DNA of 64,000 nt from RH-chloro-G1 sp003670575. Its GTDB lineage: Bacteria > Chloroflexota > Dehalococcoidia > UBA2979. The notes under the pieces are model-generated. The model did not search any database. It had not been told where the DNA came from and saw only the letters and a list, made by a program, of their open reading frames with translations. Below are positions 23,458 through 32,164 of this stretch, in pieces. Numbering within the stretch: position 1 is the stretch's first letter; the number at the start of each line of letters is the position of its first letter. The stretch covers positions 1 to 64,000 of the forward strand of contig CANMOP010000004.1 of assembly GCA_947499615.1 (NCBI GenBank), written 5' to 3'. The translations under genes were made by a program, and so were the position numbers.

Positions 23458-24510
23458 ATGCCCGACGACATCCCCCCTCACACCGGCGCCGGCGGATTCG
23501 ACGATCACGGGGAATTGGATCGCGACTCGCCCACCGAGCCCGCGCCGTCCCTCGACGAGGTGATCGACGCGATCGCCGACGAATCGCACGCCATCCCGTA
23601 TGACGACCTGCCGGCCCTCTCCTCGGTCGATCAGTCGCAGGCGGCGCAACTGCTGGGCCTCTGGCCGCGCATCGAGCCGGCCCGGCGGCGCGAGTTGCTG
23701 GCTTCGCTGGAACGACTCGCCGAGGAAGACGCCACGCTGGACTTCCACATGGTGCATCTGACGGCGCTTCGCGACCCTGACCCGGCCACGCGCATCCTCG
23801 CGGTGCGCGGGCTCTGGGAAGAGGAGCGCGACGACATCATGCGCATCCTGACCGACATGCTCCGCGGCGACGCCGAATCGACCGTGCGTGCCGAGGCCGC
23901 CACGACGCTCGGGCAGTACGTCGTCAGCATGGAATTCGGGATGCTGGATGAGGATGCGGCCGAGCACCTCGCCGAGACACTGCGCGACGCCATCGAGGAT
24001 TCGGCCGAGGAGGACGAGGTGCGCGCACGCGCCCTGGAAGCCATCGGCGCGTTGTCCGAGGAGTGGGTCGCGGAGATGATCGCCGACACCTACGAGACCG
24101 GCGGTCCCCGCATGCGTCTGGCTACGATCCGGGCCATGGGACGCCATGCCTCCGACGACTGGCTCCCCGTCTTGATCCACAACTTCGACGATGACGATGC
24201 CGAGACGCGTGCCGCAGCGGCGACCTCCGCCGGGCAATTGCTGCTGGATACCGCCGTAGGGCCGCTGGCGGCATTGGTGGACGACACCGACGACGAGGTA
24301 CAGGTGGCGGCGGTTGAAGCCCTCGGCGAGATTGGCGGCGACGCGGCGGAGGCAATCCTCGTGCGGCTGCTGGAGCGTGAGTCCGGTCTGGCAGACGCCG
24401 CTCGACGTGCGCTCGCGACGCTGCGCCTCTCCAACTTCGAGCCGCACGTGGCCAGCGCGGACGATGACGACGATGACGAGTCTGGCAACGGTGAGCATGG
24501 TCCGCGCTGA
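23458..24510 (+). CDS. HEAT-repeat protein, acidic, function unknown
   Basis: 350-aa soluble, very acidic protein. After about 60 low-complexity residues come about seven HEAT/PBS-lyase-type helical repeats, with units such as DPDPATRILAVRGLWEE, ESTVRAEAATTLGQYV, DEVRARALEAIGAL, DAETRAAAATSAGQLL and DEVQVAAVEALGEIG. The tail is Asp-rich. Such repeats form a solenoid for protein binding; no catalytic motif is seen. ATG 23458 is preferred to ATG 23416 because of the promoter spacing. It overlaps the Nudix gene at its 3' end. Confidence 0.88.
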   Translation: MPDDIPPHTGAGGFDDHGELDRDSPTEPAPSLDEVIDAIADESHAIPYDDLPALSSVDQSQAAQLLGLWPRIEPARRRELLASLERLAEEDATLDFHMVHLTALRDPDPATRILAVRGLWEEERDDIMRILTDMLRGDAESTVRAEAATTLGQYVVSMEFGMLDEDAAEHLAETLRDAIEDSAEEDEVRARALEAIGALSEEWVAEMIADTYETGGPRMRLATIRAMGRHASDDWLPVLIHNFDDDDAETRAAAATSAGQLLLDTAVGPLAALVDDTDDEVQVAAVEALGEIGGDAAEAILVRLLERESGLADAARRALATLRLSNFEPHVASADDDDDDESGNGEHGPR

Positions 24511-25063
24511 CGGTAGCGCGCCGCAGGAGCGGGTCGACGGTTCGCATGGCGAGCCCGACCGTCCCATGAACGCGTCCCAGCCCTCTTCCCCCCGTCTGCG
24601 GCCTCGTGGAGGTCCCTCGGTACCGATCCACAGCACCCGTGACGCCATGTCGGCTGGTGGCGTGGTGTACCGCATCCGCGATGGGCAGGTGCAGGTTGTC
24701 CTGGTGGCGCGGCCGGCGCACGGTCTCTGGGCGCTGCCAAAGGGCACCCCGGAGGCTGGCGAATCGGTGGAGCAGACCGCCATCCGCGAAGTGACGGAGG
24801 AGACCGGCCTCGACGTCTCGATCGAGCGCGAGATCGGCTCCGTGCACTATCGCTACGCTGTCCCCGGCGAAGGCATCCTCATCCGCAAGGTCGTGCACCA
24901 CTTCTTGATGGAGCCGTTGGGCGGCGATATCGCACGACACGACCACGAGTATGATGTCGTCGACTGGGTGGACATCCACGAGGCAACCGAGCGCATGTCT
25001 TACGCCAATGAGCGGAGGATTGTGCAGCGGGCCGGCGAACTGATCCAGGAGCATCGGACGTGA
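24497..25063 (+). CDS. Nudix hydrolase
   Basis: About 188-aa Nudix protein, or 165 aa if ATG 24566 is used. The core begins at SAGGVVYR. The Nudix box is GTPEAGESVEQTAIREVTEETG with all acidic residues present, preceded by LWALPKG. The LPKG element is common in diadenosine polyphosphate hydrolases and MutT-like NTP pyrophosphatases. The substrate is uncertain. The first 40 residues are Pro/Ser-rich without homology, so the true start is ambiguous among 24497, 24566 and the ATG near 24647. It is coupled to the GNAT gene by a GTGA overlap. Confidence 0.85.
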   Translation: MVRADGSAPQERVDGSHGEPDRPMNASQPSSPRLRPRGGPSVPIHSTRDAMSAGGVVYRIRDGQVQVVLVARPAHGLWALPKGTPEAGESVEQTAIREVTEETGLDVSIEREIGSVHYRYAVPGEGILIRKVVHHFLMEPLGGDIARHDHEYDVVDWVDIHEATERMSYANERRIVQRAGELIQEHRT

Positions 25064-25659
25064 CAGCCACCACACCACGCGTCATCGCCACCGGACGGTT
25101 GGTTCGGCTGCGCGAGAAGCGCATCGAGGACGCCGAGAACGACTACGAGTGGCGTCGTGACCCGGAACTCGCGGAGTACGACGCCGCACGCCCGATGACG
25201 ATGCCCTTCCGCTCCTTCGTCACCACGCTGGTCGACGACCTGCAATCGCCTGGCACCTACCGCCGCTCCTTCGCCATCGAGGACGTCGCGACATCGAAGC
25301 ACATCGGCAACGTCATGTATTACGGATATGATCCCACGCTGCGTGAGGCCGAGTTGGGGATCACCATCGGCGACCGAGCCTACTGGTCCAAAGGCTTTGG
25401 CACCGACACCGTCCGCACGATGCTGGCGTACCTGTTTGGCGAGCGAGAGCTGCGCCGCGTCCACCTGCACACATTGGCCTGGAACTTCCGCGCACAGGCC
25501 GCATTCGGGCGTGCGGGCTTCCGTCGAGTGCGCTCCGTCCGCCGCGATGGGTACGACTTCGAGCGTATGGAGATTCGCCGCGAGGAGTGGGAAGCCGCTC
25601 GCGCCGACAGCCAGTCGGACGGCGAATCGGGCCGCATGTCGGGCCGCTCAGAGGGGTAA
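25060..25659 (+). CDS. GNAT-family N-acetyltransferase (RimJ/RimL-like)
   Basis: 199-aa acetyltransferase. It starts VIATGRLVRLREKRIEDA, as in RimJ/RimL-type enzymes. The acetyl-CoA loop reads RAYWSKGFGTDTVRTML and is followed by RRVHLHTLAWNFRAQAAFGRAGF, the usual N-x-x-A-x-x-x-F-x-x-x-GF end. The C-terminal 25 residues are a charged, non-conserved tail. Probable acceptor is a protein N-terminus or a small amine. GTG 25060 overlaps the Nudix stop, so the HEAT-Nudix-GNAT genes form one unit. Confidence 0.87.
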   Translation: MTATTPRVIATGRLVRLREKRIEDAENDYEWRRDPELAEYDAARPMTMPFRSFVTTLVDDLQSPGTYRRSFAIEDVATSKHIGNVMYYGYDPTLREAELGITIGDRAYWSKGFGTDTVRTMLAYLFGERELRRVHLHTLAWNFRAQAAFGRAGFRRVRSVRRDGYDFERMEIRREEWEAARADSQSDGESGRMSGRSEG

Positions 25660-25707
25660 GCACGGCGTAAGCGCCGCTCGATCGGGCGCGCCCACAGCTC
25701 CGGCAAA

Positions 25708-25736
25708 TTGCGCACTGCGTATGCCCATGCTACAAC
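25708..25736 (+). promoter_or_regulatory. Candidate promoter of the nuo operon
   Basis: TTGCGC (25708-25713), 17 bases, TACAAC (25731-25736). The predicted start is near 25743, about 46 bases before nuoA GTG 25789. It is the only plausible promoter in the 129-bp gap between the GNAT gene and nuoA. Confidence 0.4.
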
Positions 25737-25788
25737 CTCGTGGCGTCCGTTTGCGGCGACAATCGGGACACCAGTTGGGGGCTGCCCC

Positions 25789-26163
25789 GTGATTCCAGAA
25801 CAGTTCGGGCGCGTCGCGGTATTGCTGGGCTTCGCCCTGCTGTTCCCCGCTATCCCGCTGCTCGCTTCCTACCTGTTCTACCGGCTCCGGCTCCGCCCGG
25901 AACATCACGATCCGATTAAGGACGCGACGTACGAGTGCGGCGTGGAGAGCGAAGGGAACGCGTGGGGGCAGTTCAACGCTCGCTACTACCTCTTCGCCCT
26001 CGGCTTCGTGATCTTCGATGTGGAAGTAGTCTTCCTCTATCCGTGGGCGGTGGTTCATGCCGGCCTGGGACTGGATGCCATCGTCAAGGCGGTGTTGTTC
26101 ATCAGCGTCCTCGCGTTCGGGCTCGCGTACGCGTGGCGACGCGGCGCGCTGGAGTGGCGCTAG
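25789..26163 (+). CDS. nuoA: NADH-quinone oxidoreductase subunit A
   Basis: 124-aa three-helix membrane subunit of complex I. The diagnostic loop reads KDATYECGVES followed by ARYYLFALGFVIFDVEVVFLYPWA, with the conserved Cys and Glu/Asp residues. GTG 25789 places the first helix at residue 8; the open frame before it lacks homology. The stop codon shares one base with the GTG of nuoC (TAGTG). nuoB, which normally separates nuoA from nuoC, is missing. Confidence 0.95.
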   Translation: MIPEQFGRVAVLLGFALLFPAIPLLASYLFYRLRLRPEHHDPIKDATYECGVESEGNAWGQFNARYYLFALGFVIFDVEVVFLYPWAVVHAGLGLDAIVKAVLFISVLAFGLAYAWRRGALEWR

Positions 26164-26690
26164 TGCCCCGCGGGCCACGCCAGCTGTTGGGCCGCGACGT
26201 CGCGCAACGGCTTGAGGCTGCGCTCCCGGGCGTGGTGACTGCGTCCAACGACGAGTGGGTCGAGGTCGCGCCCGCGCGCATCGCAGATGCGCTGCTCTGG
26301 CTGCACGATGACCCCGCTCTGGATGCCGCCCAACTGAGCAACCTGTGCGGCGTCGATCGGCACGATCACTTCGAGGTGGTGTACCACCTCCAGTCGCTCG
26401 ACCAGAACCACCAAATCGTCGTCAAGACGCGCACGCCCGGGCACGCCTCAGGCGTCGCAGGTGTGTCGGTGCCCTCGTGCTTCCCCGTCTACAGCGGCGC
26501 ATTGCTGCAGGAGCGCGAGGTCTACGACCTCATGGGCATCCGCTTCGAGGGGCATCCCGACCTGCGTCGTATGTTCCTCTGGGAAGGCTACCCGGCGTTC
26601 CCCCTGCGCAAGGACTTCCTCCAGATCGAGGGGCACCACGCCGGCCTGCCGCACTTCCCCTTCGAGACCGCAGGGAAGCAGGAACGATGA
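26163..26690 (+). CDS. nuoC: NADH-quinone oxidoreductase subunit C
   Basis: 175-aa peripheral-arm subunit (30-kDa family). It contains HFEVVYHLQSL and the family signature LLQEREVYDLMGIRFEGHPDLRRMFLWEGYPAFPLRKDF. Its N-terminus is typical in length. It should dock NuoD near the quinone site. It overlaps nuoA by one base and nuoD by four (ATGA). Confidence 0.94.
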   Translation: MPRGPRQLLGRDVAQRLEAALPGVVTASNDEWVEVAPARIADALLWLHDDPALDAAQLSNLCGVDRHDHFEVVYHLQSLDQNHQIVVKTRTPGHASGVAGVSVPSCFPVYSGALLQEREVYDLMGIRFEGHPDLRRMFLWEGYPAFPLRKDFLQIEGHHAGLPHFPFETAGKQER

Positions 26691-27790
26691 CCTCCGCGAC
26701 TGAACCCTACGTCCTGAACATCGGGCCGCAGCACCCATCCACGCACGGGGTGTTTCGGCTGCGCGTCGTCATGGACGGCGAGCGCATCCAGGACATCGAC
26801 ATGGTGGTGGGCTACCTCCACCGATCCATGGAGAAGCTCGCGGAAGAGCGCACCTACACGCAGAACATCCCGTTCACCGACCGCACCGATTACTTGGCTG
26901 CGATGTCGAACAACCTCGGCTACTGCCTCGCCGTGGAGCGATTGGCGGGCGTCGAGGTGCCGGACCGCGCCTCCTACCTGCGCGTGATCTTCGCGGAGCT
27001 GCAGCGCCTCGCCAGCCACTCGATGGCGAACGGCACGTTCATCAACGACGCGGGTGCCTGGCAGACGCCGCTCATGTACATGTTCCGCGAGCGCGAGAAG
27101 ATCCTCGACCTGTTCGAGATGACGTGCGGCGCGCGGCTGACGACCAATTACATGCGCATCGGTGGTGTGGCATTCGACCCACCCCCGGAGTTCTACCCGG
27201 CGATCGAATCGCTGGTTGCGGAGCTGCCGGAGCGCATCGCGGAGTACACCGAACTGCTGGTGGACAACGAGATACTGCTCGCGCGGGCGAGGGGGGTCGG
27301 TATCCTCTCGGCAGCGGACGCTATCAACGGCTCGATCACCGGGCCGATGCTGCGAGCCTCGGGCGTGCCGTGGGACCTTCGCAAGGCCGAGCCGTACTGC
27401 GGATACGAGCGATTCCAGTTCGACATCCCGGTCGGCCATGTCGGCGACTGCTACGACCGCTTCATGGTGCGCCTGGAGGAGATGCGGCAGTCCGTGCGCA
27501 TCATCCGTCAGGCACTGGACGGCCTGCCGGCGGGCCCGCACAAGACCGAAATCCCGCTGGCGCTGCGTCCCGCCCCCGGCGAGGCGTACGCCCGAGTGGA
27601 AGGCCCCCGAGGTGAACTCGGCTTCTATGTGGTCTCTGATGGTGGTCCGTCGCCGTATCGCTTCCACATCCGGGCCCCATCGCTGATCAACCTGTCGCTG
27701 TTGCGTCAGCTCGCCGTCGGCACCTCGCTGCCGGACGCGATTGTCACGCTCGGCTCAACCGACATCGTGGTCGGGGAGATCGACCGATGA
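26687..27790 (+). CDS. nuoD: NADH-quinone oxidoreductase subunit D
   Basis: 367-aa 49-kDa-type subunit forming the quinone pocket. It has NIGPQHPSTHGVFRL at the start, GYLHRSMEKLAEERTYTQ, LQRLASHSM, the GSITGPMLRASGVPWDLRK block and the DCYDRFMVRLEEM segment. Family His/Tyr residues for quinone binding (in QHPSTHG and the TDYL region) are present. No NiFe ligands remain, so it is a respiratory rather than hydrogenase subunit. The length is at the short end of the family. It overlaps both neighbours by four bases. Confidence 0.97.
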   Translation: MTSATEPYVLNIGPQHPSTHGVFRLRVVMDGERIQDIDMVVGYLHRSMEKLAEERTYTQNIPFTDRTDYLAAMSNNLGYCLAVERLAGVEVPDRASYLRVIFAELQRLASHSMANGTFINDAGAWQTPLMYMFREREKILDLFEMTCGARLTTNYMRIGGVAFDPPPEFYPAIESLVAELPERIAEYTELLVDNEILLARARGVGILSAADAINGSITGPMLRASGVPWDLRKAEPYCGYERFQFDIPVGHVGDCYDRFMVRLEEMRQSVRIIRQALDGLPAGPHKTEIPLALRPAPGEAYARVEGPRGELGFYVVSDGGPSPYRFHIRAPSLINLSLLRQLAVGTSLPDAIVTLGSTDIVVGEIDR

Positions 27791-29202
27791 GCGCCGCACT
27801 CGATCCGATTCGCGTCCGCGTGCGCATGAGCACCGGCGGCACCGTCGCGCTCGCCATCGTGCTGTTGGTGCTCGCCGCCGCTGGTGGTGCCGTCGGCATG
27901 CTGGTCGTCACCGGGGCCCTCGACGGACACTGGTACGACTTCCGCGACCTCGGCATCGGCGTCGCACATCTGCGCGCCTGGCTCGACGAGCAGACGCTCG
28001 GCCAGTCGAAGGCCATGCACGATGTCATGGGCGACCACTGGATCTCGTACATCGTCACCGCCCTGATCGGTGCGACGGCGATCCTCTCACTGGTCGGAGG
28101 GGTGTTGCTGGTGCTGATCTGGGTCGAGCGTCGACTGATCGGCCGCATACAAGTGCGGCGCGGCCCGAACCGCGTGGGCCCGTATGGCCTGCTCCAGCCG
28201 GTCGCCGACGCGATCAAACTGATCCAGAAGGAAGTGCTGATCCCGAACGGCGCGGATCGGCTGATGTTCTATCTGCCGCCAATCCTCGTGTTCATTCCGG
28301 GGTTGCTGGTGTGGGCGCCGCTCTCATGGGCGCCACAGATGACCTACCTCGACATCAACGTCGGCGTGCTCTACCTCATCGCCGTCAGTACGCTGGCTAC
28401 GCTCGCGATCTTCATGGCGGGGTGGTCGTCCAATAACCACTACGCGCTGCTGGGTGCCATGCGCACCGTGGCGATGATGATCTCCTACGAGATTCCGCTC
28501 TCGCTGGCGCTGCTGGCAGTGGTGCTCATGACCGGCACCATGCAACTGTCCGGCATCGTGCAGTGGCAGGCGGATCACAACGTGTGGCTGGGTGCGCTGA
28601 TGCCGCTGGCGATGCTCACCTTCTTCTTCTCCTCCACCGCCGAACTGAACCGCACGCCGAACGACATCGCCGAGGCCGAGTCGGAGATCGTGGCCGGCTT
28701 CCACACCGAGTACTCGGGAATGAAGTTCGGACTCTTCTACGCCGTCGAACTCGGCAACGCGGTCGCGGTCGGTGCGTTCGTTGCGACGTTCTTCCTCGGC
28801 GGCTGGGCGCTGTTCGGCATCGAGCGCTGGGTGCCGCCGTACCTGATCTTCGCGGTCAAGGTGTCGGCCGTGTACTTCGTGCTCGTCTGGCTGCGCGGCA
28901 CGCTGCCGAGGTTCCGGCTGGACCAGTTGATGACGTTCGCGTGGAAGTACCTGATCCCGTTGTCGCTTGGGCAAATCGTACTCGTCGGCATCGAAGCAAC
29001 CGTCATCGAGCGTGTACACATCGCGCCGGTTGTGCTGTTCGGAGCGATCGCCGCGATCAACATCAGCTACGCGGTGTACGCCGCCAAGGCGTGGGCGCGC
29101 TTCCTCGGCTACCGGCCGGAGCAGGAGCCGTTGTTGCGACCGCGGCTGGTCACTGAGGTCGGCGGGCTGCATGCTGCTGACCGGATGCGAGCGGACCAGT
29201 GA
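27787..29202 (+). CDS. nuoH: NADH-quinone oxidoreductase subunit H, with N-terminal extension
   Basis: 471-aa membrane subunit at the quinone-chamber entrance. The canonical part starts near residue 80, with WVERRLIGRIQVRRGPNRVGPYGLLQPVADAIKL, then the acidic loop ELNRTPNDIAEAESEIVAGFHTEYSGMKF. An extra 75 or so residues precede it, with one additional helix (about 19-41) and a soluble loop. Where many NuoH have TPFDIPEAE, this reads TPNDIAEAE. nuoI, which usually follows nuoH, is absent: nuoJ begins within the nuoH stop codon (GTGA). Confidence 0.95.
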   Translation: MSAALDPIRVRVRMSTGGTVALAIVLLVLAAAGGAVGMLVVTGALDGHWYDFRDLGIGVAHLRAWLDEQTLGQSKAMHDVMGDHWISYIVTALIGATAILSLVGGVLLVLIWVERRLIGRIQVRRGPNRVGPYGLLQPVADAIKLIQKEVLIPNGADRLMFYLPPILVFIPGLLVWAPLSWAPQMTYLDINVGVLYLIAVSTLATLAIFMAGWSSNNHYALLGAMRTVAMMISYEIPLSLALLAVVLMTGTMQLSGIVQWQADHNVWLGALMPLAMLTFFFSSTAELNRTPNDIAEAESEIVAGFHTEYSGMKFGLFYAVELGNAVAVGAFVATFFLGGWALFGIERWVPPYLIFAVKVSAVYFVLVWLRGTLPRFRLDQLMTFAWKYLIPLSLGQIVLVGIEATVIERVHIAPVVLFGAIAAINISYAVYAAKAWARFLGYRPEQEPLLRPRLVTEVGGLHAADRMRADQ

Positions 29203-29714
29203 CAGCTATCGGCATTGTCGTTGCATTCTGGGTGCTGGCCGCCATCACTGTCGGCGCTGCGCTGCTCGTGTTCCTCTCGCGGAACTTGATGCATTCCGTG
29301 CTGTTCCTGGTATTGGTGTTCATCGGAATGGCAGGGCTGTTCGTGACACTGTCGGCAGACTTCATCGCCGTCGCGCAGGTGCTCATCTATGCGGGCGCGA
29401 TCTCGGTGCTGTTGGTGTTCGCCGTCATGCTGACGCCGCTCGCCTCACGCGACAATGGCAACTCCTTGTTCGTGTTGCCGGGCGTGCTGATCGGCCTCGG
29501 TTTCGCGTTCGTCTCCGCGCTCGTAGCGGTGCGCGTGGGCTGGCCCGAGTTGACCGGTAGCGCCCTCGATGCTCAGTCCTACATCGGCACCGTGAAGACG
29601 ATTGGTTCTGCGCTGCTCGGCGGTAACTTGCTCGCGTTCGAGCTTGCCTCGGTGTTGCTGCTCGTCGCCCTGATCGGCGCCATCGCGCTCGTACATGAGG
29701 ACGACGCACGATGA
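29199..29714 (+). CDS. nuoJ: NADH-quinone oxidoreductase subunit J
   Basis: 171-aa five-helix membrane subunit. The NuoJ pi-bulge helix reads VAQVLIYAGAISVLLVFAVML and the N-terminus shows FLSRNLMHSVLFLVLVFIGMAGLF. It starts at GTG 29199 overlapping the nuoH stop and ends overlapping nuoK by four bases. The last helix ends LIGAIALVHEDD, usual for the family. Confidence 0.94.
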   Translation: MTAIGIVVAFWVLAAITVGAALLVFLSRNLMHSVLFLVLVFIGMAGLFVTLSADFIAVAQVLIYAGAISVLLVFAVMLTPLASRDNGNSLFVLPGVLIGLGFAFVSALVAVRVGWPELTGSALDAQSYIGTVKTIGSALLGGNLLAFELASVLLLVALIGAIALVHEDDAR

Positions 29715-30049
29715 ACGGCGCACTGACGATCACACTCGCGCACTATCTCGTGCTTTCCGGAATCATCTTCGGCATCGGCATCGCCGTAGCGCTGTCGAAG
29801 CGCAACGCGATCGCCGTGTTGATGGGCGTCGAGTTGATGCTGAATGCCGTGAGCCTGGTGTTCCTCGCGTTCTCCCGCTTCGGCTCCGCGTTCAAGAGCG
29901 ACGATGCTGCGCTCACGGGCCACGTGTTTGTCGTATTCGTGCTTACGGTCGCGGCGGCGGAAGCTGCCGTGGCACTGGCGATGGCGGTTCTCGTCTATCG
30001 CCGCCGCGAGACGGTCGACCTCGACCGCATCAACCTGATGCGCTGGTGA
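29711..30049 (+). CDS. nuoK: NADH-quinone oxidoreductase subunit K
   Basis: 112-aa three-helix subunit of the proton path. It contains the conserved glutamate helix AVLMGVELMLNAVSLVFLAFSR and the second one in TVAAAEAAVALAMAVLVYRR. It is slightly longer than the usual 100-105 residues because of a C-terminal RRRETVDLDRINLMRW tail. It is followed not by nuoL but by a 62-codon ORF after a 13-base gap. Confidence 0.95.
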   Translation: MNGALTITLAHYLVLSGIIFGIGIAVALSKRNAIAVLMGVELMLNAVSLVFLAFSRFGSAFKSDDAALTGHVFVVFVLTVAAAEAAVALAMAVLVYRRRETVDLDRINLMRW

Positions 30050-30062
30050 TCGGGGTGCCAAC

Positions 30063-30251
30063 ATGTGGGTGAAGTTCATGGAGGTTCCGGACGGCTATGC
30101 CGCCACGATCTGGCAGGAGCTGTTCGCCACCGAGGCGCTGTCGGTCCGCGTTGTCCCGCCGCTGGAGGTTGGGGAGATGCGGGACGCGCGCGAGATCTGG
30201 GTTCCGGACGGGAAGACGCATGTCGCGCGTGAGGTATTGAACAAGATCTAA
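30063..30251 (+). CDS. Small DUF2007-like protein inside the nuo operon
   Basis: 62-aa soluble protein between nuoK and nuoL. Its start MWVKFMEVPDGYAATIWQEL and end EIWVPDGKTHVAREVLNKI follow the pattern of small DUF2007-like (putative signal-transducing) domains: a short beta strand, a helix with A-x-x-W-x-E-L, a central VRVVPP strand and a final AREVL helix. The stop TAA shares a base with the nuoL ATG (TAATG), so translation is coupled to nuoL. Tight packing in a conserved operon argues that it is real. The function is unknown; a regulatory or assembly role in complex I is conceivable. Confidence 0.72.
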   Translation: MWVKFMEVPDGYAATIWQELFATEALSVRVVPPLEVGEMRDAREIWVPDGKTHVAREVLNKI

Positions 30252-32161
30252 TGATTCCTGAAGCGGCAGCCTGGGCTATCTACTTCGTCCCGCTGATCGG
30301 CGCGGGCGTGATCGCGGCGTTCCTGCGCGCGCGTCCGCTGGTCGCTGGTCGCGTGATGATCCTCGCCATCGGAACAGCGTGGCTGCTCGCGCTGTGGGCG
30401 CTGAACAGCGTACTGGCGAACGACGGCCAGTCGCTCGGATTTAAGCCGCACTCGTGGCTCACGATCGGCACGCTCCACATCTCGTTCGGCATCGGCATGG
30501 ACGGGCTGACCGGCGTGATGTTGGTGGTCGTGACCAGCGTGGCGCTGCTGGTGCAGGTGTATTCCACCGGCTACATGCACGGCGATGGCGGGTACGCGCG
30601 CTACTTCGCGTACATGGGGCTGTTCACCTCATCGATGTTGGGCCTCGTACTCGCGTCGAGCCTGCTGCAGTTGTTCATCTTCTGGGAGTTGGTGGGCGTC
30701 TCGTCCTATCTCCTGATCGGCTTCTGGTTCGACCGCCCCGCCGCAGCAGCAGCGGCGAAGAAGGCGTTCATCGTGACGCGCTTCGGTGACTTCGGCTTCA
30801 TGCTTGCCGTGCTCCTCATCTGGACCCAGACCGGCGAGTTCAACATCGCGACGATCAACGAGCACGCCGAGGCGCTGTCCGCCGCGGTGCTCACGGGCTT
30901 CACGCTCGGGCTCTTCGCCGGCGCCGTCGGCAAGTCGGCGCAGTTCCCGCTGCACATCTGGCTGCCCGACGCGATGGAGGGCCCGACGCCCGTTTCCGCG
31001 CTCATCCACGCCGCCACGATGGTCGCGGCCGGCGTCTACCTGATCGCACGCTTCTTCCCAGCCTTCGAGGCCGCTCCGCCGATGGTGCACAGCATCGTCG
31101 CGTGGACGGGGGCGATCACCGCGCTGCTCGCGGCGACCATGGGCCTGGTCGCGACGGACGTAAAGCGCGTGCTGGCCTACTCCACCATCTCGCAGCTGGG
31201 CTACATGGTGCTTGCTCTCGGCCTCGGCGGGTACGTGGCGGCTATCTTCCACCTGTTCACACACGCGTTCTTCAAGGCGCTGCTGTTCCTCGGCTCCGGG
31301 TCAGTGAACCACGCCACGGGGACGTTCGACATGCGGAAGATGGGCGGCCTGCGGTCGCACATGCCGATCACGTTCTGGACGTTCGTCATCGGCTCGCTGT
31401 CGCTGTCCGGCGTGTTCCCGCTCGCCGGCTTCTGGAGCAAGGACGAGGTGCTGCACACCGCTCTCTTGGAGAGCCCGGCGCTCTTCGCCCTGGGCGCCGT
31501 CGTGGCGTTCATGACCGCGTGCTACATGTTCCGCGCCATCATCCTGACGTTCCTCGGCACGTACGCAGGCGGCGAGACCTCCGAGCACGGCTCGAGTTCG
31601 CATCACGGCCCGCACGAGTCCCCAGCATCAATGGTGCTGCCGCTGATCATGCTCTCGGTGCCCGCGATCGCGATCGGCTGGGTGAACCTCGACGGCGGCT
31701 TCGGCGCGCTGCTCGAGGGTGCGCTGCCCGCCGCGCTGCGCCACGGACACCACGAGGCCTCCTCCGTGGTGCTGGTGGTGTCCACCGTTGCAGCACTCGG
31801 CGGAATCGCCACTGCGTTCACCATCTACTTCGCGAAGATGCCATCCTCGGCGGCGGTGCGTCGCCTGCTCGGCCCGTTGCCGATGCTCGCCGAGCGCAAG
31901 TACTTCATGGACGACATCGGCGAGGGTCTGATCGCGCGCGGGTTGGTCTACGGTGGCATCGCGCGCGCCTGTGCTGCGTTCGACACGTACATCGTCGATG
32001 GTGTGGTCAACGGCGTCGGCTCGGCGACCCGATTCGCGAGCGAGGTGTTGCGACGAACGACGTGGGGTCAGCAGCAGGCGTACTCATCCCTGCTGCTCGC
32101 CGGCGTGCTGGCGGTGGTGCTCGTGCTCTTTGCGCTGAGCGGAAATGTGCTGGAGCGCTAG
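30251..32161 (+). CDS. nuoL: NADH-quinone oxidoreductase subunit L
   Basis: 636-aa antiporter-like proton-pumping subunit. It shows FFIFWELVGVSSYLLIGFW-type helix (here LFIFWELVGVSSYLLIG), KAFIVTRFGDFGF, HIWLPDAMEGPTPVSALIHAATMVAAGVYL and DVKRVLAYSTISQLGYM with the conserved Lys/His channel residues. The long amphipathic C-terminal helix region follows residue 520. A His-rich loop (SSHHGPHESP) lies near 455. Full length for the family (590-700). Confidence 0.97.
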   Translation: MIPEAAAWAIYFVPLIGAGVIAAFLRARPLVAGRVMILAIGTAWLLALWALNSVLANDGQSLGFKPHSWLTIGTLHISFGIGMDGLTGVMLVVVTSVALLVQVYSTGYMHGDGGYARYFAYMGLFTSSMLGLVLASSLLQLFIFWELVGVSSYLLIGFWFDRPAAAAAAKKAFIVTRFGDFGFMLAVLLIWTQTGEFNIATINEHAEALSAAVLTGFTLGLFAGAVGKSAQFPLHIWLPDAMEGPTPVSALIHAATMVAAGVYLIARFFPAFEAAPPMVHSIVAWTGAITALLAATMGLVATDVKRVLAYSTISQLGYMVLALGLGGYVAAIFHLFTHAFFKALLFLGSGSVNHATGTFDMRKMGGLRSHMPITFWTFVIGSLSLSGVFPLAGFWSKDEVLHTALLESPALFALGAVVAFMTACYMFRAIILTFLGTYAGGETSEHGSSSHHGPHESPASMVLPLIMLSVPAIAIGWVNLDGGFGALLEGALPAALRHGHHEASSVVLVVSTVAALGGIATAFTIYFAKMPSSAAVRRLLGPLPMLAERKYFMDDIGEGLIARGLVYGGIARACAAFDTYIVDGVVNGVGSATRFASEVLRRTTWGQQQAYSSLLLAGVLAVVLVLFALSGNVLER

Positions 32162-32164
32162 ACG

